40,031 bases of DNA from an uncultured Gemmatimonadota bacterium (GCA_902825965.1 CADEDA010000020.1:1-40031), one strand, 5' to 3'; shown: positions 1 to 9,372, numbered from the stretch's first letter. Notes: generated from the sequence alone by a model not told the origin. Numbers and translations: made by a program.

Positions 1-196
1 CGACGGCGCGCCAATAGGTCTCGTCCTGCGCGACCGCCTGGGGCGAACCGGCGGGTGGCGGCGGGAGCGGGGCGAGCGGCTGAGCTGCCTGCGACAGCGC
101 CGCGCGCCGGGAAGGATCCCGGCCCGCGGCGGTGTCGGTGAGCGATGCCGCGGAGACGACCGCGGCCTGCTTGAGGAAATCGCGGCGTGTGGTCAT
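1..196 (-). CDS. Tat-exported protein, N-terminal fragment (possibly class V aminotransferase-like)
   Basis: The gene runs off the left edge, so only about 65 N-terminal residues are visible, read on the minus strand from the ATG at 196-194. It opens MTTRRDFLKQAAVVSAAS, a textbook twin-arginine signal (RRDFLK followed by a short hydrophobic stretch), so the product is probably exported folded through the Tat system. A proline/alanine-rich linker follows, then QDETYWRAV at the edge. A DExYWR segment after a Tat leader resembles the start of Tat-exported PLP-dependent class V aminotransferase-like (isopenicillin N epimerase-like) proteins, but that is a weak resemblance from a few residues. A strong hairpin at 214-241 separates it from the upstream PstS-like gene, so it is probably a separate transcription unit. 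Confidence 0.7.
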   Translation of the reverse strand, partial: MTTRRDFLKQAAVVSAASLTDTAAGRDPSRRAALSQAAQPLAPLPPPPAGSPQAVAQDETYWRAV

Positions 197-213
197 GCCG
201 CAAAGCTACCGGT

Positions 214-241
214 CGCCGCGCCGTTGGGGAACGGCGCGGCG
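214..241 (-). terminator. Strong hairpin, likely terminator after the PstS-like gene
   Basis: A perfect 12-bp inverted repeat (CGCCGCGCCGTT at 214-225, its complement at 230-241) encloses a GGGG loop. It lies just past the stop of the PstS-like gene (277) and before the start of the Tat protein (196). There is no clear U-tract, as is common at very high GC. Confidence 0.6.
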
Positions 242-276
242 GACCCCTGCGAACAACTGCGACACTGCGACAGCCG

Positions 277-711
277 TTACTTGATGGCGATGACCTTCAC
301 GCCGGCGGTCGCGGCACCTGCACTCACGTACCCGATGGCGCCGGGCGTGGCCTTCACGAACGCGAGCACTTCATCGTCCGAGGCCTTGGCCGCGGGCGGC
401 ACTTCCTTGCCGGCGAAGATCTGCTGCTGCCAGTAGGTCTCGATGGCCGACACCGCGCGACCGAGCACGGCGTTGGAGAACTCCGCCCGCGCGGCGCTGG
501 TCTTGGCCAGGTCCACCGGCTTGGCGGCGGCGCCCGACGGGAACTTGCTGACCTGCTTGAGGAAGATCTTGGCAGCCACGTCCTTGCTGAGCTCGGACTC
601 CGCGACGGACTCGTGGGCGATGACCTTGAAGCCCTGGGCCGAGGCCGGGCGTGCCGCCGCGGCGATCACGAGGACCGCGGCCAGCGCATGGAAGAATGAA
701 CGGATCGACAT
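277..711 (-). CDS. PstS-like periplasmic phosphate-binding family protein (small, about 144 aa)
   Basis: The product starts MSIRSFFHALAAVLVIAAAARPASAQ, a clear Sec signal peptide, followed by a mature domain of about 118 residues. The segments FKVIAHESV, SKDVAAKIFLKQVSKFPSG and ATPGAIGYVSAG fit the short PstS-like (COG0226-type) proteins, which are about half the length of a full phosphate-binding protein. The start at 711 is chosen because GAGGAG precedes it and the signal peptide begins there; upstream codons in this frame overlap the porin gene. The porin stop is only 13 bp upstream, so the two are probably co-transcribed. No PstABC permease is nearby, so it is more likely a ligand-binding or sensory accessory than part of a full transporter here. 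The ligand is not known from sequence. Confidence 0.8.
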   Translation of the reverse strand: MSIRSFFHALAAVLVIAAAARPASAQGFKVIAHESVAESELSKDVAAKIFLKQVSKFPSGAAAKPVDLAKTSAARAEFSNAVLGRAVSAIETYWQQQIFAGKEVPPAAKASDDEVLAFVKATPGAIGYVSAGAATAGVKVIAIK

Positions 712-724
712 GGATGGGTTCTCC

Positions 725-1855
725 TCAGAACGTGATCGCGACGGACGCGAGGAGATAGTGGGCCCGCGAGGCCGGCGCGATGCCGGCGACGAACGGCGGG
801 GCCGTGGGCGGGATGATGGTCGGCACGGCGATGTCGAAGTCATAGCCGGTGACGCGGTGACCCTCGAGCTTGAAGGCGACGTTGGCCGAGGGCGAGTACT
901 TCACGCCGACCGTGATCTCCTTGGAGGCCGGGATGGTGACGGCCGGGATCGGCGCGGGGAGGCCGATGGTCATCTTCATCTCCTGGTACTCGGTCGCGAT
1001 GGTCCAGTGCTCGGTCGGCGTGAAGCCGGCCTGCGTGTACCACGAACCGACGCTGCGGCGCTCACCCGAGTAGAACTCGGTCAGCTCGCCACGGACGAAG
1101 CCGAGGCGCTTCACGAGCTCGGCCGAGCCCATCCAGGTCCACGAGCGGTCGCCGCGGAGCGAGTCCGGCAGCGAGAGCCGCGGCGTGCCGGCGAACGAGT
1201 GCGCGTAGCCGCCGAAGCGGAGGCCGTCCACGGGCGTGTTCAGCCAGAGCTGCGTGCCGTACGAGTTCTCCTGGCGCGCCTGGTACACGGTGGAGCCGGA
1301 CGACCCGGCGAGCACCGCGCGGAGGTCGAAACCGCCGGCGAAGCCGTAGGTCTCGAGGCGGAAGCCGCCGAGGTCGAACGGCTTGCTGACGACGACGCCG
1401 TCGAGCTGCTCGAGCGTCTCGCCGTAGGCCACGCGGCCCACGCGGTAGAACGGCAGCAGCGTGCCGACGAAGCGCACTTCATTGAACAGGCCACGCGGCA
1501 GCGGCGTGCGGCCGAGCTTGACCTTGGTGCCGTTGTCGAACGTGTGCTCGTAGAACGCCCAGATGGGCGCGAAGTCCTTCTCGGCCGCGTTGAGCGGCGA
1601 CGTGCCGTTGACGCGGTGCAGGAACTGCGTCACCACGCGATCGTTGTCGTCGATCTTGTAGCCGAACTGCAGCGCGACGGCGCGGTAGTTGGTGCTGCCG
1701 TCCTTGTCGATGCCGAAGGTGGGCAGGCCGTCGGACTTGCCGTAGCCGACGTTGATCGAGCCGTGGATGGTGAGGCGGTCGGCGAGATCGGACTGGGCCG
1801 GAGCCGTGGTGGCGAGGATGGAGAGGGCGGCGAGGCAGAGGGCGAGCTTGGACAT
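725..1855 (-). CDS. Outer-membrane beta-barrel porin-like protein
   Basis: A protein of about 376 residues with a signal peptide (MSKLALCLAALSILATTAPAQ), alternating amphipathic segments rich in G, Y, F and T, and a C-terminal phenylalanine (ASVAITF), typical of outer-membrane beta-barrels recognised by the BAM machinery. FYEHTF, GTKVKLGRTPLPRG and the overall length suit porin families such as OprO/OprP-like or DcaP-like porins; the exact family is not certain. The start at 1855 is preferred because an in-frame ATG at 1876 would make the first seven codons part of a 7-bp tandem repeat. No Shine-Dalgarno is visible for either. It sits between a chemoreceptor upstream and a PstS-like gene downstream, suggesting a solute uptake and sensing group. 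Confidence 0.75.
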   Translation of the reverse strand: MSKLALCLAALSILATTAPAQSDLADRLTIHGSINVGYGKSDGLPTFGIDKDGSTNYRAVALQFGYKIDDNDRVVTQFLHRVNGTSPLNAAEKDFAPIWAFYEHTFDNGTKVKLGRTPLPRGLFNEVRFVGTLLPFYRVGRVAYGETLEQLDGVVVSKPFDLGGFRLETYGFAGGFDLRAVLAGSSGSTVYQARQENSYGTQLWLNTPVDGLRFGGYAHSFAGTPRLSLPDSLRGDRSWTWMGSAELVKRLGFVRGELTEFYSGERRSVGSWYTQAGFTPTEHWTIATEYQEMKMTIGLPAPIPAVTIPASKEITVGVKYSPSANVAFKLEGHRVTGYDFDIAVPTIIPPTAPPFVAGIAPASRAHYLLASVAITF

Positions 1856-1895
1856 TGGACGTTGGATGTTGGACATGGGATGGTGGACGGTGGAC
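1847..1895. repeat. Degenerate heptamer tandem repeat, 7 units of 7 bp
   Basis: On the plus strand the units are CTTGGAC, ATTGGAC, GTTGGAT, GTTGGAC, ATGGGAT, GGTGGAC and GGTGGAC, consensus NNTGGAC. The array starts over the porin start region and ends on the last base of the chemoreceptor stop codon, filling the junction exactly. Both candidate porin ATGs (1876 and 1855) lie inside it. Confidence 0.85.
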
Positions 1896-3898
1896 TACGA
1901 GGTGGTCTTGCTGCGCCGGCTCGCCCTGGTGACCGAACGCGGGAGTGCGGGAGTGCCGGCGATGCGGGAGCTCGGCTGCGAGGCGGCGTCGAGTGCGCCC
2001 ACGCGGAACTGGCTGGCGAGGTCCTGCATCTCTCCGGCCTGCGCGGAGAGTTCGGCGGCGGCTCCGGCGAACTCCTCGGCGTTGGCCGCGGTGCGCTGGG
2101 TGAGCATGGCCACCTGACCCATCGCCCCGGTGATCTCGGCGATGTCGTCGGTCTGCGACTTCGTCTCCTCGGCGATTCCTTGCATCATCGCGGAAGCGGA
2201 CTGCACGCTGGTCTTGATCTCGGCCAGGCGGCGGGCGACGCTGGCGTTGAGGGTCACACCCTGCTCCGCCTTGGCCACCGACAGCTCGATCAGCTTGGCG
2301 GTGTTGCGGGCAGCGTCGGCGGCGCGGATGGCGAGCGAGCGCACCTCGTCCGCCACCACGGCGAAGCCGCGGCCGGCATCGCCGGCGCGTGCGGCCTCGA
2401 CGGCGGCGTTGAGTGCCAGCAGGTTGGTCTGGAACGCGATCTCGTCGATGGACCGCACGATGCGGGCGGTGTCGTCGGCGGACTTCTTGATCTCGTTCAC
2501 GGCCGCGGCGAGGGTCTCCATGCGCGTCACACCCTCGTCGGTGATCTGGCGCGCCTTCTCCATCACACCGAAGGCCTCGGTGGCGCGGGTCGCGTTGGTG
2601 CGCGTGCGCTCGTCGACCTGCTGGAGCTTCTGCGTCACCTGGTCGAGGGCGCCGGCCTGGTCCGCCGCCGAGCTGGCGAGCTCGTGCGAGGCGGCACCGA
2701 TCTCGCCGCCAGCGGCGTTGACCTGCGCGATGGTCGCGGACAGCGACCCGAAGGCCTCGTCGATCTGCGCCAGCGCACGGTTGAGTGCCGTGGCCAGCGC
2801 CGCATGCTCGCCGGCATAGGCCGCGTCCACCCGCACGGTGAGGTCGCGGTCGGCGAGCTGCTCGAGCGCGGCGCGGGCGTTGCGCACCGGCTCCACCACC
2901 GACTCCAACAGGGCGTTGGTGCCCGCGATGAGCTCGCGGTACGCCCCATCGAAGCGCGCGGCGTCGCCGCGGCGCGAGAGTTCGCCGGCCTGCCCGGCGG
3001 CGATGAGGCCCTGGGCCTCACCGAGGATGCGCCGCAGTGTGCCCGTGGCGCCGTTGATGCTGCGCGAGAGCACGTCCGCGTCGGAGCGCGGCGTGACGTC
3101 CGACGAGAGGTCGCCGACCGCGAGACGGTCGGCCGCGCGCGACACGTCGCCGATGTAGGCGATCATGCCCCGGAACGACTCGGCCAGTGCGCCGAGTTCG
3201 TCACGGCTGTGCAACGTGATCTGCTGGTCGATGCGGCCTTCGGAGATCTCGTTGGCGGCCCGCGACAGCTCGCGTACGGCCCCGGTGATGGTACGCACGG
3301 TGTTGACCGCGAGCACGCCGAGCGCGGCGAGTACGACCAACAGGACGATGGAGACCACCCAGATCATGGTGGACTGGGCGGACTCCGCCGACGTGAAGGC
3401 CTCGGTGATGCGCCCGCGCTCGAAGCCGACGCGCGCGCTGAGGAGTTCCTTCATGGTGGCGGCGCCGGAGCGCATGGCCTGCATGGACTCGAGCGACATC
3501 TCGCCGCCGATCATGGCCTTGGTGCTCTGCCGGGCGAGGCCGGCATAGGCGGCCCAGGGGCGCGCGATGGAGTCGAGTGCCGCCTCGGTGTTCACCGAGA
3601 GCGCCCGCAGCGAGTCCAGCGTGCGGTCGAACTGCGCGACCAACGTATCCGTGGCATCGACGGCGGCCACGTCACTGGCGCCGACCGCGTCCTGCAGCGC
3701 GCGCTGGAAGGCGTCGAGGGTGCGTTCGAGCGACTGGCTATGGTCGAGCGACGGTGAGTAGGCGGACTGGACCAGCGACTGTTCGGTGCGGGCGGTGCGG
3801 CCGAGGACGACGGTCACGGCGAACGTGAGCGCGCAGCCGACAGCGGCCACCGCGGGGAGCGCGAGAATGCGCGCTCGCAAGGTCAGGCTGTTGAACAT
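1895..3898 (-). CDS. Membrane methyl-accepting chemotaxis protein
   Basis: A chemoreceptor of about 667 residues. It has TM1 (about residues 10-32), an extracytoplasmic helical ligand region of about 140 residues, TM2 (about 177-200, [20 protein letters not shown]), a HAMP region with a second HAMP-like stretch, and a long cytoplasmic coiled coil with the signalling tip [18 protein letters not shown] near residues 488-505. The tip binds CheA and CheW. Glutamate/glutamine-rich helices flank the tip and are likely CheR/CheB methylation sites. There is no C-terminal CheR-tethering pentapeptide. The start [10 protein letters not shown] is chosen from the family pattern; an upstream GTG at 3940 would add 14 unrelated residues. 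A sigma-28-like promoter lies at 3947-3973. The ligand is unknown. Confidence 0.95.
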   Translation of the reverse strand: MFNSLTLRARILALPAVAAVGCALTFAVTVVLGRTARTEQSLVQSAYSPSLDHSQSLERTLDAFQRALQDAVGASDVAAVDATDTLVAQFDRTLDSLRALSVNTEAALDSIARPWAAYAGLARQSTKAMIGGEMSLESMQAMRSGAATMKELLSARVGFERGRITEAFTSAESAQSTMIWVVSIVLLVVLAALGVLAVNTVRTITGAVRELSRAANEISEGRIDQQITLHSRDELGALAESFRGMIAYIGDVSRAADRLAVGDLSSDVTPRSDADVLSRSINGATGTLRRILGEAQGLIAAGQAGELSRRGDAARFDGAYRELIAGTNALLESVVEPVRNARAALEQLADRDLTVRVDAAYAGEHAALATALNRALAQIDEAFGSLSATIAQVNAAGGEIGAASHELASSAADQAGALDQVTQKLQQVDERTRTNATRATEAFGVMEKARQITDEGVTRMETLAAAVNEIKKSADDTARIVRSIDEIAFQTNLLALNAAVEAARAGDAGRGFAVVADEVRSLAIRAADAARNTAKLIELSVAKAEQGVTLNASVARRLAEIKTSVQSASAMMQGIAEETKSQTDDIAEITGAMGQVAMLTQRTAANAEEFAGAAAELSAQAGEMQDLASQFRVGALDAASQPSSRIAGTPALPRSVTRASRRSKTTS

Positions 3899-3946
3899 GA
3901 CGTGGGACGAAGTGATGATGGAGCGTGGTGCCGCAGTCACTTCGTG

Positions 3947-3973
3947 GTATCGGCCGCCCGGACGAAAACTGAA
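3947..3973 (-). promoter_or_regulatory. Sigma-28-like promoter of the chemoreceptor gene
   Basis: Minus-strand TTCAG-N14-GCCGATAC, about 50 bp upstream of the chemoreceptor ATG. It has the same boxes and the same 14-nt spacing as seven other sites in this window. Confidence 0.65.
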
Positions 3974-3995
3974 CCGTTGGTCAGCCAGTCAATCG

Positions 3996-6900
3996 TCAGC
4001 TGTTGGCGCCGACGGTGACGCGCTCGAACCAATCGCGCGTGGTGTGCAACCAGGTGCGCAGTCGCTCGCCCTCCTGCTGGAGCAGCACCACCGCCTCGCC
4101 GCGCTCCTTCGCATCCTGATCGAGCCCGAACAGGCGCTTCACGCGCTCGGCGGCGCGGGCGTACGGCATGGCGCCGAGCATGCGGGCCGCCCCTTCGATG
4201 CGGTGCGCGTGCGAGACGACCGTCGGACGGTCGTCGGCCTCGTGGGCCGCGAGCAGGGCCGCCACGTCGTCGGCATCGGCGGCGAGGAACTCGGCCAGCG
4301 CAGCGCGCAGCACCTCGGGGTCGTCGCCGAGCGATTCCTTGAGCGCCTTGTGGCTGAGCGGGGCCGGCAGCGTGACCGGCATGGCCGAGGTCGTGCGCGG
4401 CGTGACCTCGTCACCCACCGGGCGCGAGGATGGCGGCAGCCAGAAGCGCAGCGTCGCGTCGAGTTCCTTGAGCAGGGCGGGCTTGGCGAGGAAGTCGTCC
4501 ATGCCGGCCTCCACACAGACCACACGCTGCTCATCGAACGCGTTGCCGCTGAGTGCGATGATGGGCGTGCGGCTGAGGCTCGGGTCGCGGTTCTCCTCGG
4601 CGCGGATGCGGCGGGCCAACGTGAGCCCGTCCATCTCGGGCATGTGCAGGTCGGTGAGCACCAGACCGTAACGCCCGGACTTCCAGGCGTTGAAGCCGCT
4701 GGCCCCGTTGTTGTGCAGCTCGGCCGTGTAGCCCAGCACGCGCAGTTGCTTCTCGATCACGCGCTGCGCGATCGGGTGGTCCTCGCAGACGAGGATCAGG
4801 CGCCGCTCCGCGATGGCCTCGGCCACACTCGAGGCCTCGGGCGAGGCCGGCGTGCGGTGTTCCTGCGTGGTCGACGGCAGGTCGGGTTCGTCGCGGCCGG
4901 CGGCGATGGCCACCGAGCGCAGCAGGGCCGACCGGCGCGCGTGCGGCGCGATGGTCACACCACCGTCGCCGCGGACCTCGGGGCGAATGCCGGCACCGTC
5001 GAAGATGCGCACGACCTGCGTACGGCCCGTGACACCCGGCGTGAGGCGCGCGCGCAGGGCGTGCTGGCTCTCGCGCGCCACGTCCGGACCCACCACCACC
5101 ACGTCGCAGGCGGTGTGCTCCGGCACGGCGCTCACCTGGTCGGGGTTCACCGGGATGATCTGCGCGCCGCGCCCCTCGAGCAGCGTGGCGACGAAGCGCG
5201 CGTCCAGCTCCACGTCGTGCAGCACCGCGACCTTGAGCCCCGCGAGCGAGATGCGCATGTCGGAGGTCTCCTCATGCAACCGCTCGAACGGGATGCAGAC
5301 GGAGACCGCCGTCCCGACGCCCGGCAGCGAGCGCAGCTCGACCTTGCCGTCCATGAGCTCGACGATGCGGCGCACCAGCGCCAGGCCGAGCCCGGTGCCG
5401 CCGACCTGCGTGGTGATGGCATGCTCGCCGCGCTCGAACGGCGCGAAGAGCCGCGGCTGCACCTCGTACGGGATGCCGGGGCCGGTGTCGGTGACCTCGA
5501 AGCGCAGCTGCCGGTGCGTGTCGTCCACCCCTTCCTGCGTGACCGTGAGGCGCACGGAGCCGCGCGCGGTGAACTTGACCGCGTTGGAGAGCAGGTTGCC
5601 GAGCACCTGGCGCAGGCGCACCGCATCACCCATCACCAGCTCGCCGATGCGCGGGTCGACCGAGGCGCGGAGCTTGACGCCCTTCTCCACCGCGGCGGCG
5701 GCGTAGAGGCCTGCGGTGGATTCGATCACGTCGTCCACCGAGATGGGTCGGCGCTCGACGGTCATCTTGCCGGCTTCGATGCGCGAGAAGTCGAGCACGT
5801 CGTCGAGGATGCGGCGCAGCGTGCGCGCCGAGTCGGCGATGGTGCCGAGCTGCTGCCGCTGGTCGGCGTCGAGGACCGTGCGGCCGAGCACCTCGATCAT
5901 GCCGCTGATGCCGGTCATCGGCGTGCGGATCTCGTGCGACATGGTCGCGAGGAACACCGACTTGGCGCGTGTGGCTGTCTCGGCCTCTTCCTTGGCGCGG
6001 CGCAGCTCGCCGGCTTCCTTGCGCTGCTGCGTCACGTCGCTGATGTGCACCGTGAAGGCCGCGAGGCAACCGGCGACCTGATGCGAAACCGCCTCCTCGC
6101 GGAGCCAGCGCATGCCGCGCCCCGGGTGCATCACGCGATACTCCACTGCGTAGTTCTGCTGCGTGGCCACCGCCTGCTGCCGCGCGCGGCGGACCGCATC
6201 CACGTCCTCGGCCATCTGCACCTGCTCGAACGCGTGCAGGCCGTTGTACAGGTCGGAGGTGCCGATGCCGGCGATCTCGGGCAGGCGGTTGCCGACGAAC
6301 GCGACCTCCTGGCGGCCGTCCTCCGTCACGCGCCACTGCACCACCGCACCCGGCACGCCGTCGGCGAGCTCCACCAGGCGCTTGTGGGCGTCGGCGAGCA
6401 ACTCGGTGTGCTCGCGGCCCTCGGTGACATCGCGCCAGGAGCCGAGCAGTTCCACGTGGGCACCGACGCGCGTGGCGCGCGCCTCCACCCGGATCCAGCG
6501 CTCCTCGTCGCGACGGCGCACGCGGAACTCCTGCTGCCAACCCACCGCGTCGTCGAACGCGCGCTCGTAGCCCGCACGCACGGAGGCCGCGTCCTCGGGC
6601 ACCACCGTCTCAAAGGCCAACTGCCAGTCGCTGGCGATGGCGACCGCGGGCACACCGAGCACCGTGGCGGTGCCGCGGCTCACGAAGGAGACCGTCACGC
6701 GTGCGTCGTCGTCGCGCGTGGCCTTGAACACCGCGAGCCCCGGGAGGCCGTCGGTGATCTCGCGCACCAGCGCCTCGGCGGCGCTCACGTGCGCGACCGC
6801 ACGCTCGGCCGGCTCGATGATGCGGCGGCGGACCACCCAAGCGAGCACGGCCATCGCCACGCCGCAGAGGAACACCAGCACCAACTGCGGCGCGGTGCGC

Positions 6901-7958
6901 CGGAAGGTCTCGGCGTGGACCTCGGTGGCCGGCACCGCGAACATCGCCGCGAAGCGGGCGTCGGGCACCGGGACCGCGAGTGCGTACCAGGAGCCGTAGC
7001 GCTGGAAGTTCGGCGTGAGCGACTGCGAGACACTGCGCAGCTCGGCCGGCAGCTCGCGCACCGGCGTGTTGGGTTCGCCGGCGCGGCGCGAGGCCGCTCC
7101 GGCGAGCCGGCCGTGGTCGTCCACGAGGGCGGTGAGCACCGTGATGGGCGCGCGCGCCTGCGCGAGGCGCGCGAGGTAGGTGTCCACCGGCACCGTGACG
7201 ATGATCGTCGCCGGCATGCTCCGGGCGCGCAGCCAGATGGGCTGCTCCACGCGCACCACCGCATTGCCCGACACCGGATCGCGACCGAGGTATCCGTTGT
7301 CGAGCGGCACATCGGCCACCGTGCTGGGCAATGCACGCGGATCGAGCGCCGAGCCGCGGTCGCCGTCGAAGAGTTCCTGCTCGAACCAGGTGGCGAGCGA
7401 GGCATCGCGCAGGCGCACGCGCAGCTGCTCGCCGGCGACGTACGGCACGCGGGCGACTGCGCTGGCGTCGCGCAGCGCGATGTAGAGGCCCTCGACCTCG
7501 CGTTCGGACTCGATCGCGAGCCGCTGCGAGGGCAGTGCGGCAAGCAGGGCCTGGATCGCGCGGGGGTCGCGGGCGGGCTTGTCGTCGAGGGCGATCACGC
7601 CGCCCACGGCGAGGCGCGAGTTGGCGTCGCTGGCGACGTATTCGACCGCATCGGGCCCCGAGAGGCGCTCCACCCGCAGCGGCGCGAGGCGGTCTGCCGG
7701 CAGCGAGGCGTGCGACTGCACGAGGACCGCGACGCGCGCGGCCAGGGCGGCCTGCCGCTCGATGAGCCCCGTGGCGTCCGCCGCGCGCACGTCGGCCGCC
7801 GACTCCTCCAGCTGCGCGAGCAGCGCCACCTGGCCGCGCCAGCCGATGGCGACGGCGAGCAGGACCAGGCAGCCGGCACCGACGATCACGATGTGGCGCA
7901 GCAGCCGCTTGCGCCCTTCGACGTCGGTCGCGGAGTCCACGTGCTGGTGGTCGAGCAT
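3996..7958 (-). CDS. BvgS/RocS-like hybrid sensor histidine kinase (PAS-PAS-HK-REC-HPt)
   Basis: A four-step phosphorelay kinase of about 1320 residues. TM1 is near 22-42, then a periplasmic sensor region of about 310 residues, and TM2 near 356-376 (LVLVFLCGVAMAVLAW). Two PAS-like domains follow (about 395-520 and 525-650, each ending in a PAC-type DVT segment). The dimerisation domain has the H-box MSHEIRTPM (His675), and the ATPase domain has N (NLLSNAVKFT), DTGPGIP and GGTGLGL boxes. A degenerate receiver at about 900-1010 lacks the acidic pocket. The true receiver has Asp1103 in LTDLHMPEMDG, and the C-terminal HPt has His1252 in HAHRIEGAARMLG. The start at 7958 follows the stop of the REC-EAL gene by 1 bp, so the two are co-transcribed. 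The natural target is that REC-EAL protein. Confidence 0.93.
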   Translation of the reverse strand: MLDHQHVDSATDVEGRKRLLRHIVIVGAGCLVLLAVAIGWRGQVALLAQLEESAADVRAADATGLIERQAALAARVAVLVQSHASLPADRLAPLRVERLSGPDAVEYVASDANSRLAVGGVIALDDKPARDPRAIQALLAALPSQRLAIESEREVEGLYIALRDASAVARVPYVAGEQLRVRLRDASLATWFEQELFDGDRGSALDPRALPSTVADVPLDNGYLGRDPVSGNAVVRVEQPIWLRARSMPATIIVTVPVDTYLARLAQARAPITVLTALVDDHGRLAGAASRRAGEPNTPVRELPAELRSVSQSLTPNFQRYGSWYALAVPVPDARFAAMFAVPATEVHAETFRRTAPQLVLVFLCGVAMAVLAWVVRRRIIEPAERAVAHVSAAEALVREITDGLPGLAVFKATRDDDARVTVSFVSRGTATVLGVPAVAIASDWQLAFETVVPEDAASVRAGYERAFDDAVGWQQEFRVRRRDEERWIRVEARATRVGAHVELLGSWRDVTEGREHTELLADAHKRLVELADGVPGAVVQWRVTEDGRQEVAFVGNRLPEIAGIGTSDLYNGLHAFEQVQMAEDVDAVRRARQQAVATQQNYAVEYRVMHPGRGMRWLREEAVSHQVAGCLAAFTVHISDVTQQRKEAGELRRAKEEAETATRAKSVFLATMSHEIRTPMTGISGMIEVLGRTVLDADQRQQLGTIADSARTLRRILDDVLDFSRIEAGKMTVERRPISVDDVIESTAGLYAAAAVEKGVKLRASVDPRIGELVMGDAVRLRQVLGNLLSNAVKFTARGSVRLTVTQEGVDDTHRQLRFEVTDTGPGIPYEVQPRLFAPFERGEHAITTQVGGTGLGLALVRRIVELMDGKVELRSLPGVGTAVSVCIPFERLHEETSDMRISLAGLKVAVLHDVELDARFVATLLEGRGAQIIPVNPDQVSAVPEHTACDVVVVGPDVARESQHALRARLTPGVTGRTQVVRIFDGAGIRPEVRGDGGVTIAPHARRSALLRSVAIAAGRDEPDLPSTTQEHRTPASPEASSVAEAIAERRLILVCEDHPIAQRVIEKQLRVLGYTAELHNNGASGFNAWKSGRYGLVLTDLHMPEMDGLTLARRIRAEENRDPSLSRTPIIALSGNAFDEQRVVCVEAGMDDFLAKPALLKELDATLRFWLPPSSRPVGDEVTPRTTSAMPVTLPAPLSHKALKESLGDDPEVLRAALAEFLAADADDVAALLAAHEADDRPTVVSHAHRIEGAARMLGAMPYARAAERVKRLFGLDQDAKERGEAVVLLQQEGERLRTWLHTTRDWFERVTVGANS

Positions 7959-7959
7959 C

Positions 7960-9210
7960 CTACGGCTCGGCGCGTTCGCGCTGTTGGGCCCAGCTGAGGA
8001 GATCGTCACCGCTCATCGGCTTCGCGATGACGTAGCCTTGGGCGTAGGGACACTCGAGCGCCTGGAGCAACGCGAGGTCCTCCAGCGTCTCGACGCCTTC
8101 GGCCACCGCCGCGAGCGAGAGGCCCGAGGCCAGCTCGAGCAGCGAGGCCAGCACCGCGGTGGCCTTGGCGTCCGTGGCGGCGCCGTGCACGAAGCGGCGG
8201 TCCACCTTCACCTCGGTGACCGGCATCGTCTTCAGCATCTCCATGGAGGCGTAGCCCGTGCCATAGTCGTCGAGCGAGAGCCCGAACCCGGCGAGCCGCA
8301 ACCGGGCGAGCGTCTCGATCGCGAGGGCACGTTCGCGGCTCACCGTCGTCTCGGTCACTTCGATCACGAGCGTGGACGGTTCGACGCCGATCCCGCGCAC
8401 CAAGGCAGCGAGTCGATCGGCGAGGGCAGGATCGGAGAGGGCGTTGCCCGGGAGGTTCACCGATACCTTGACCGTGAGTCCGGCGCGTTCCCAGCGCTTC
8501 ACCCAGTTGAGCGCCTGGGTGAGCATGGTCTTGCTGAGTTCGTCGATGAGCGGCGTGGTCTCGATCACCGGGATGAACGCCCCGGGGCCGACGATGCCGC
8601 GGCTGGGATGCTGCCAGCGCGCGAGGGCCTCGACACCCGCGAGCCGGCCGCTGGCGACCTCGATCTTGGGCTGGAACCAGGGGATGATCTCGCCGTTGGC
8701 GATGGCCTGGCCGATCTCCTCGGGGGTGTACTGGTCGGCCGGTGCGTGGCCGCGCTTGGCCTGCCGCGCCTTGGCGGCCTCGTGCGTGCGGACCTCGTGC
8801 AGGAAGCCGCGCAGCGCGTCGAGCGACACCGGCTTGGGGATCGCCCCGAGCACGTGCAGCCCGTACATCTTGGCCATCTCGTCCACCGAGCGGAGCACGG
8901 AGGGATCGTGCGCCGAGGTGAGCACCACGCGTGGCGAGGCCACCTCCTGCGAGAGCATCCGCAGGAATGTGATGCCGTCCATGCCCGGCGTTTCGAGGTC
9001 GGCGATGACCAGGTCGGGGTCGCTGCGGCGCACGGCCTCCAGCGCCTCGTCGCCCGTGGAGGCTTCGACGACGGCGACGTGACCGAGGCCGAGGATGAGC
9101 CGGCCCAGCATGCGGCGCTGGAACGGGTGGTCCTCGAGGATGAGCACTGTGAGGTGCTTCGGTTCCCCTTCGCCATCGCTCGTGGCCGGGCGAATCAACG
9201 CCGGCCGCAT
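7960..9210 (-). CDS. RocR-like response regulator with EAL c-di-GMP phosphodiesterase output
   Basis: A protein of about 416 residues. An N-terminal receiver (about 20-145) has the acidic LED pocket, Asp71 in IADLETPGMDG and Lys in IPKPV. A C-terminal EAL domain (about 165-410) keeps the signature motif EALARW, the Asn of SVNLPGN, EVTET, LDDYGTGY, KVDRRF and AEGVET, so it should hydrolyse c-di-GMP. REC-EAL beside a BvgS-type kinase matches the RocS-RocR arrangement in Pseudomonas, here without a visible DNA-binding partner. ATG 9210 is chosen because it has CGGAG upstream and no other in-frame start lies between it and the promoter at 9318-9344, which leaves a leader of about 100 nt. Lower c-di-GMP generally favours swimming, which fits the motility context. 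Confidence 0.93.
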   Translation of the reverse strand: MRPALIRPATSDGEGEPKHLTVLILEDHPFQRRMLGRLILGLGHVAVVEASTGDEALEAVRRSDPDLVIADLETPGMDGITFLRMLSQEVASPRVVLTSAHDPSVLRSVDEMAKMYGLHVLGAIPKPVSLDALRGFLHEVRTHEAAKARQAKRGHAPADQYTPEEIGQAIANGEIIPWFQPKIEVASGRLAGVEALARWQHPSRGIVGPGAFIPVIETTPLIDELSKTMLTQALNWVKRWERAGLTVKVSVNLPGNALSDPALADRLAALVRGIGVEPSTLVIEVTETTVSRERALAIETLARLRLAGFGLSLDDYGTGYASMEMLKTMPVTEVKVDRRFVHGAATDAKATAVLASLLELASGLSLAAVAEGVETLEDLALLQALECPYAQGYVIAKPMSGDDLLSWAQQRERAEP

Positions 9211-9317
9211 CCGCTCCGCGGAACGCGACAACTCGCGCCCCGGGGGGGACGCACGGAGATCGGGGCTGAAGGTGATACCGCCTCCCAGACGGTGAAATGC
9301 CGGTTTTCCTGTCCCCA

Positions 9318-9344
9318 GTATCGGCCTGCTGTCAGGGAACTGGA
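9318..9344 (-). promoter_or_regulatory. Sigma-28-like promoter of the REC-EAL/hybrid kinase operon
   Basis: Minus-strand TCCAG-N14-GCCGATAC followed by TG. It sits in the divergent gap and would place the phosphodiesterase and its kinase in the flagellar sigma-28 regulon. Confidence 0.65.
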
Positions 9345-9372
9345 GCCTTCTGCCGGGTGGCTGACACACCTC

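Noticed and set aside
443-3757. Very long open frame on the plus strand across the porin and chemoreceptor genes
   Set aside because: It is antisense to two well-supported genes, its translation is Arg/Gly/His/Asp-rich with no domain, and such frames are expected at very high GC.
3786-7997. Long plus-strand frame opposite the hybrid kinase
   Set aside because: The same GC artefact; the minus strand encodes every kinase, receiver and HPt motif.
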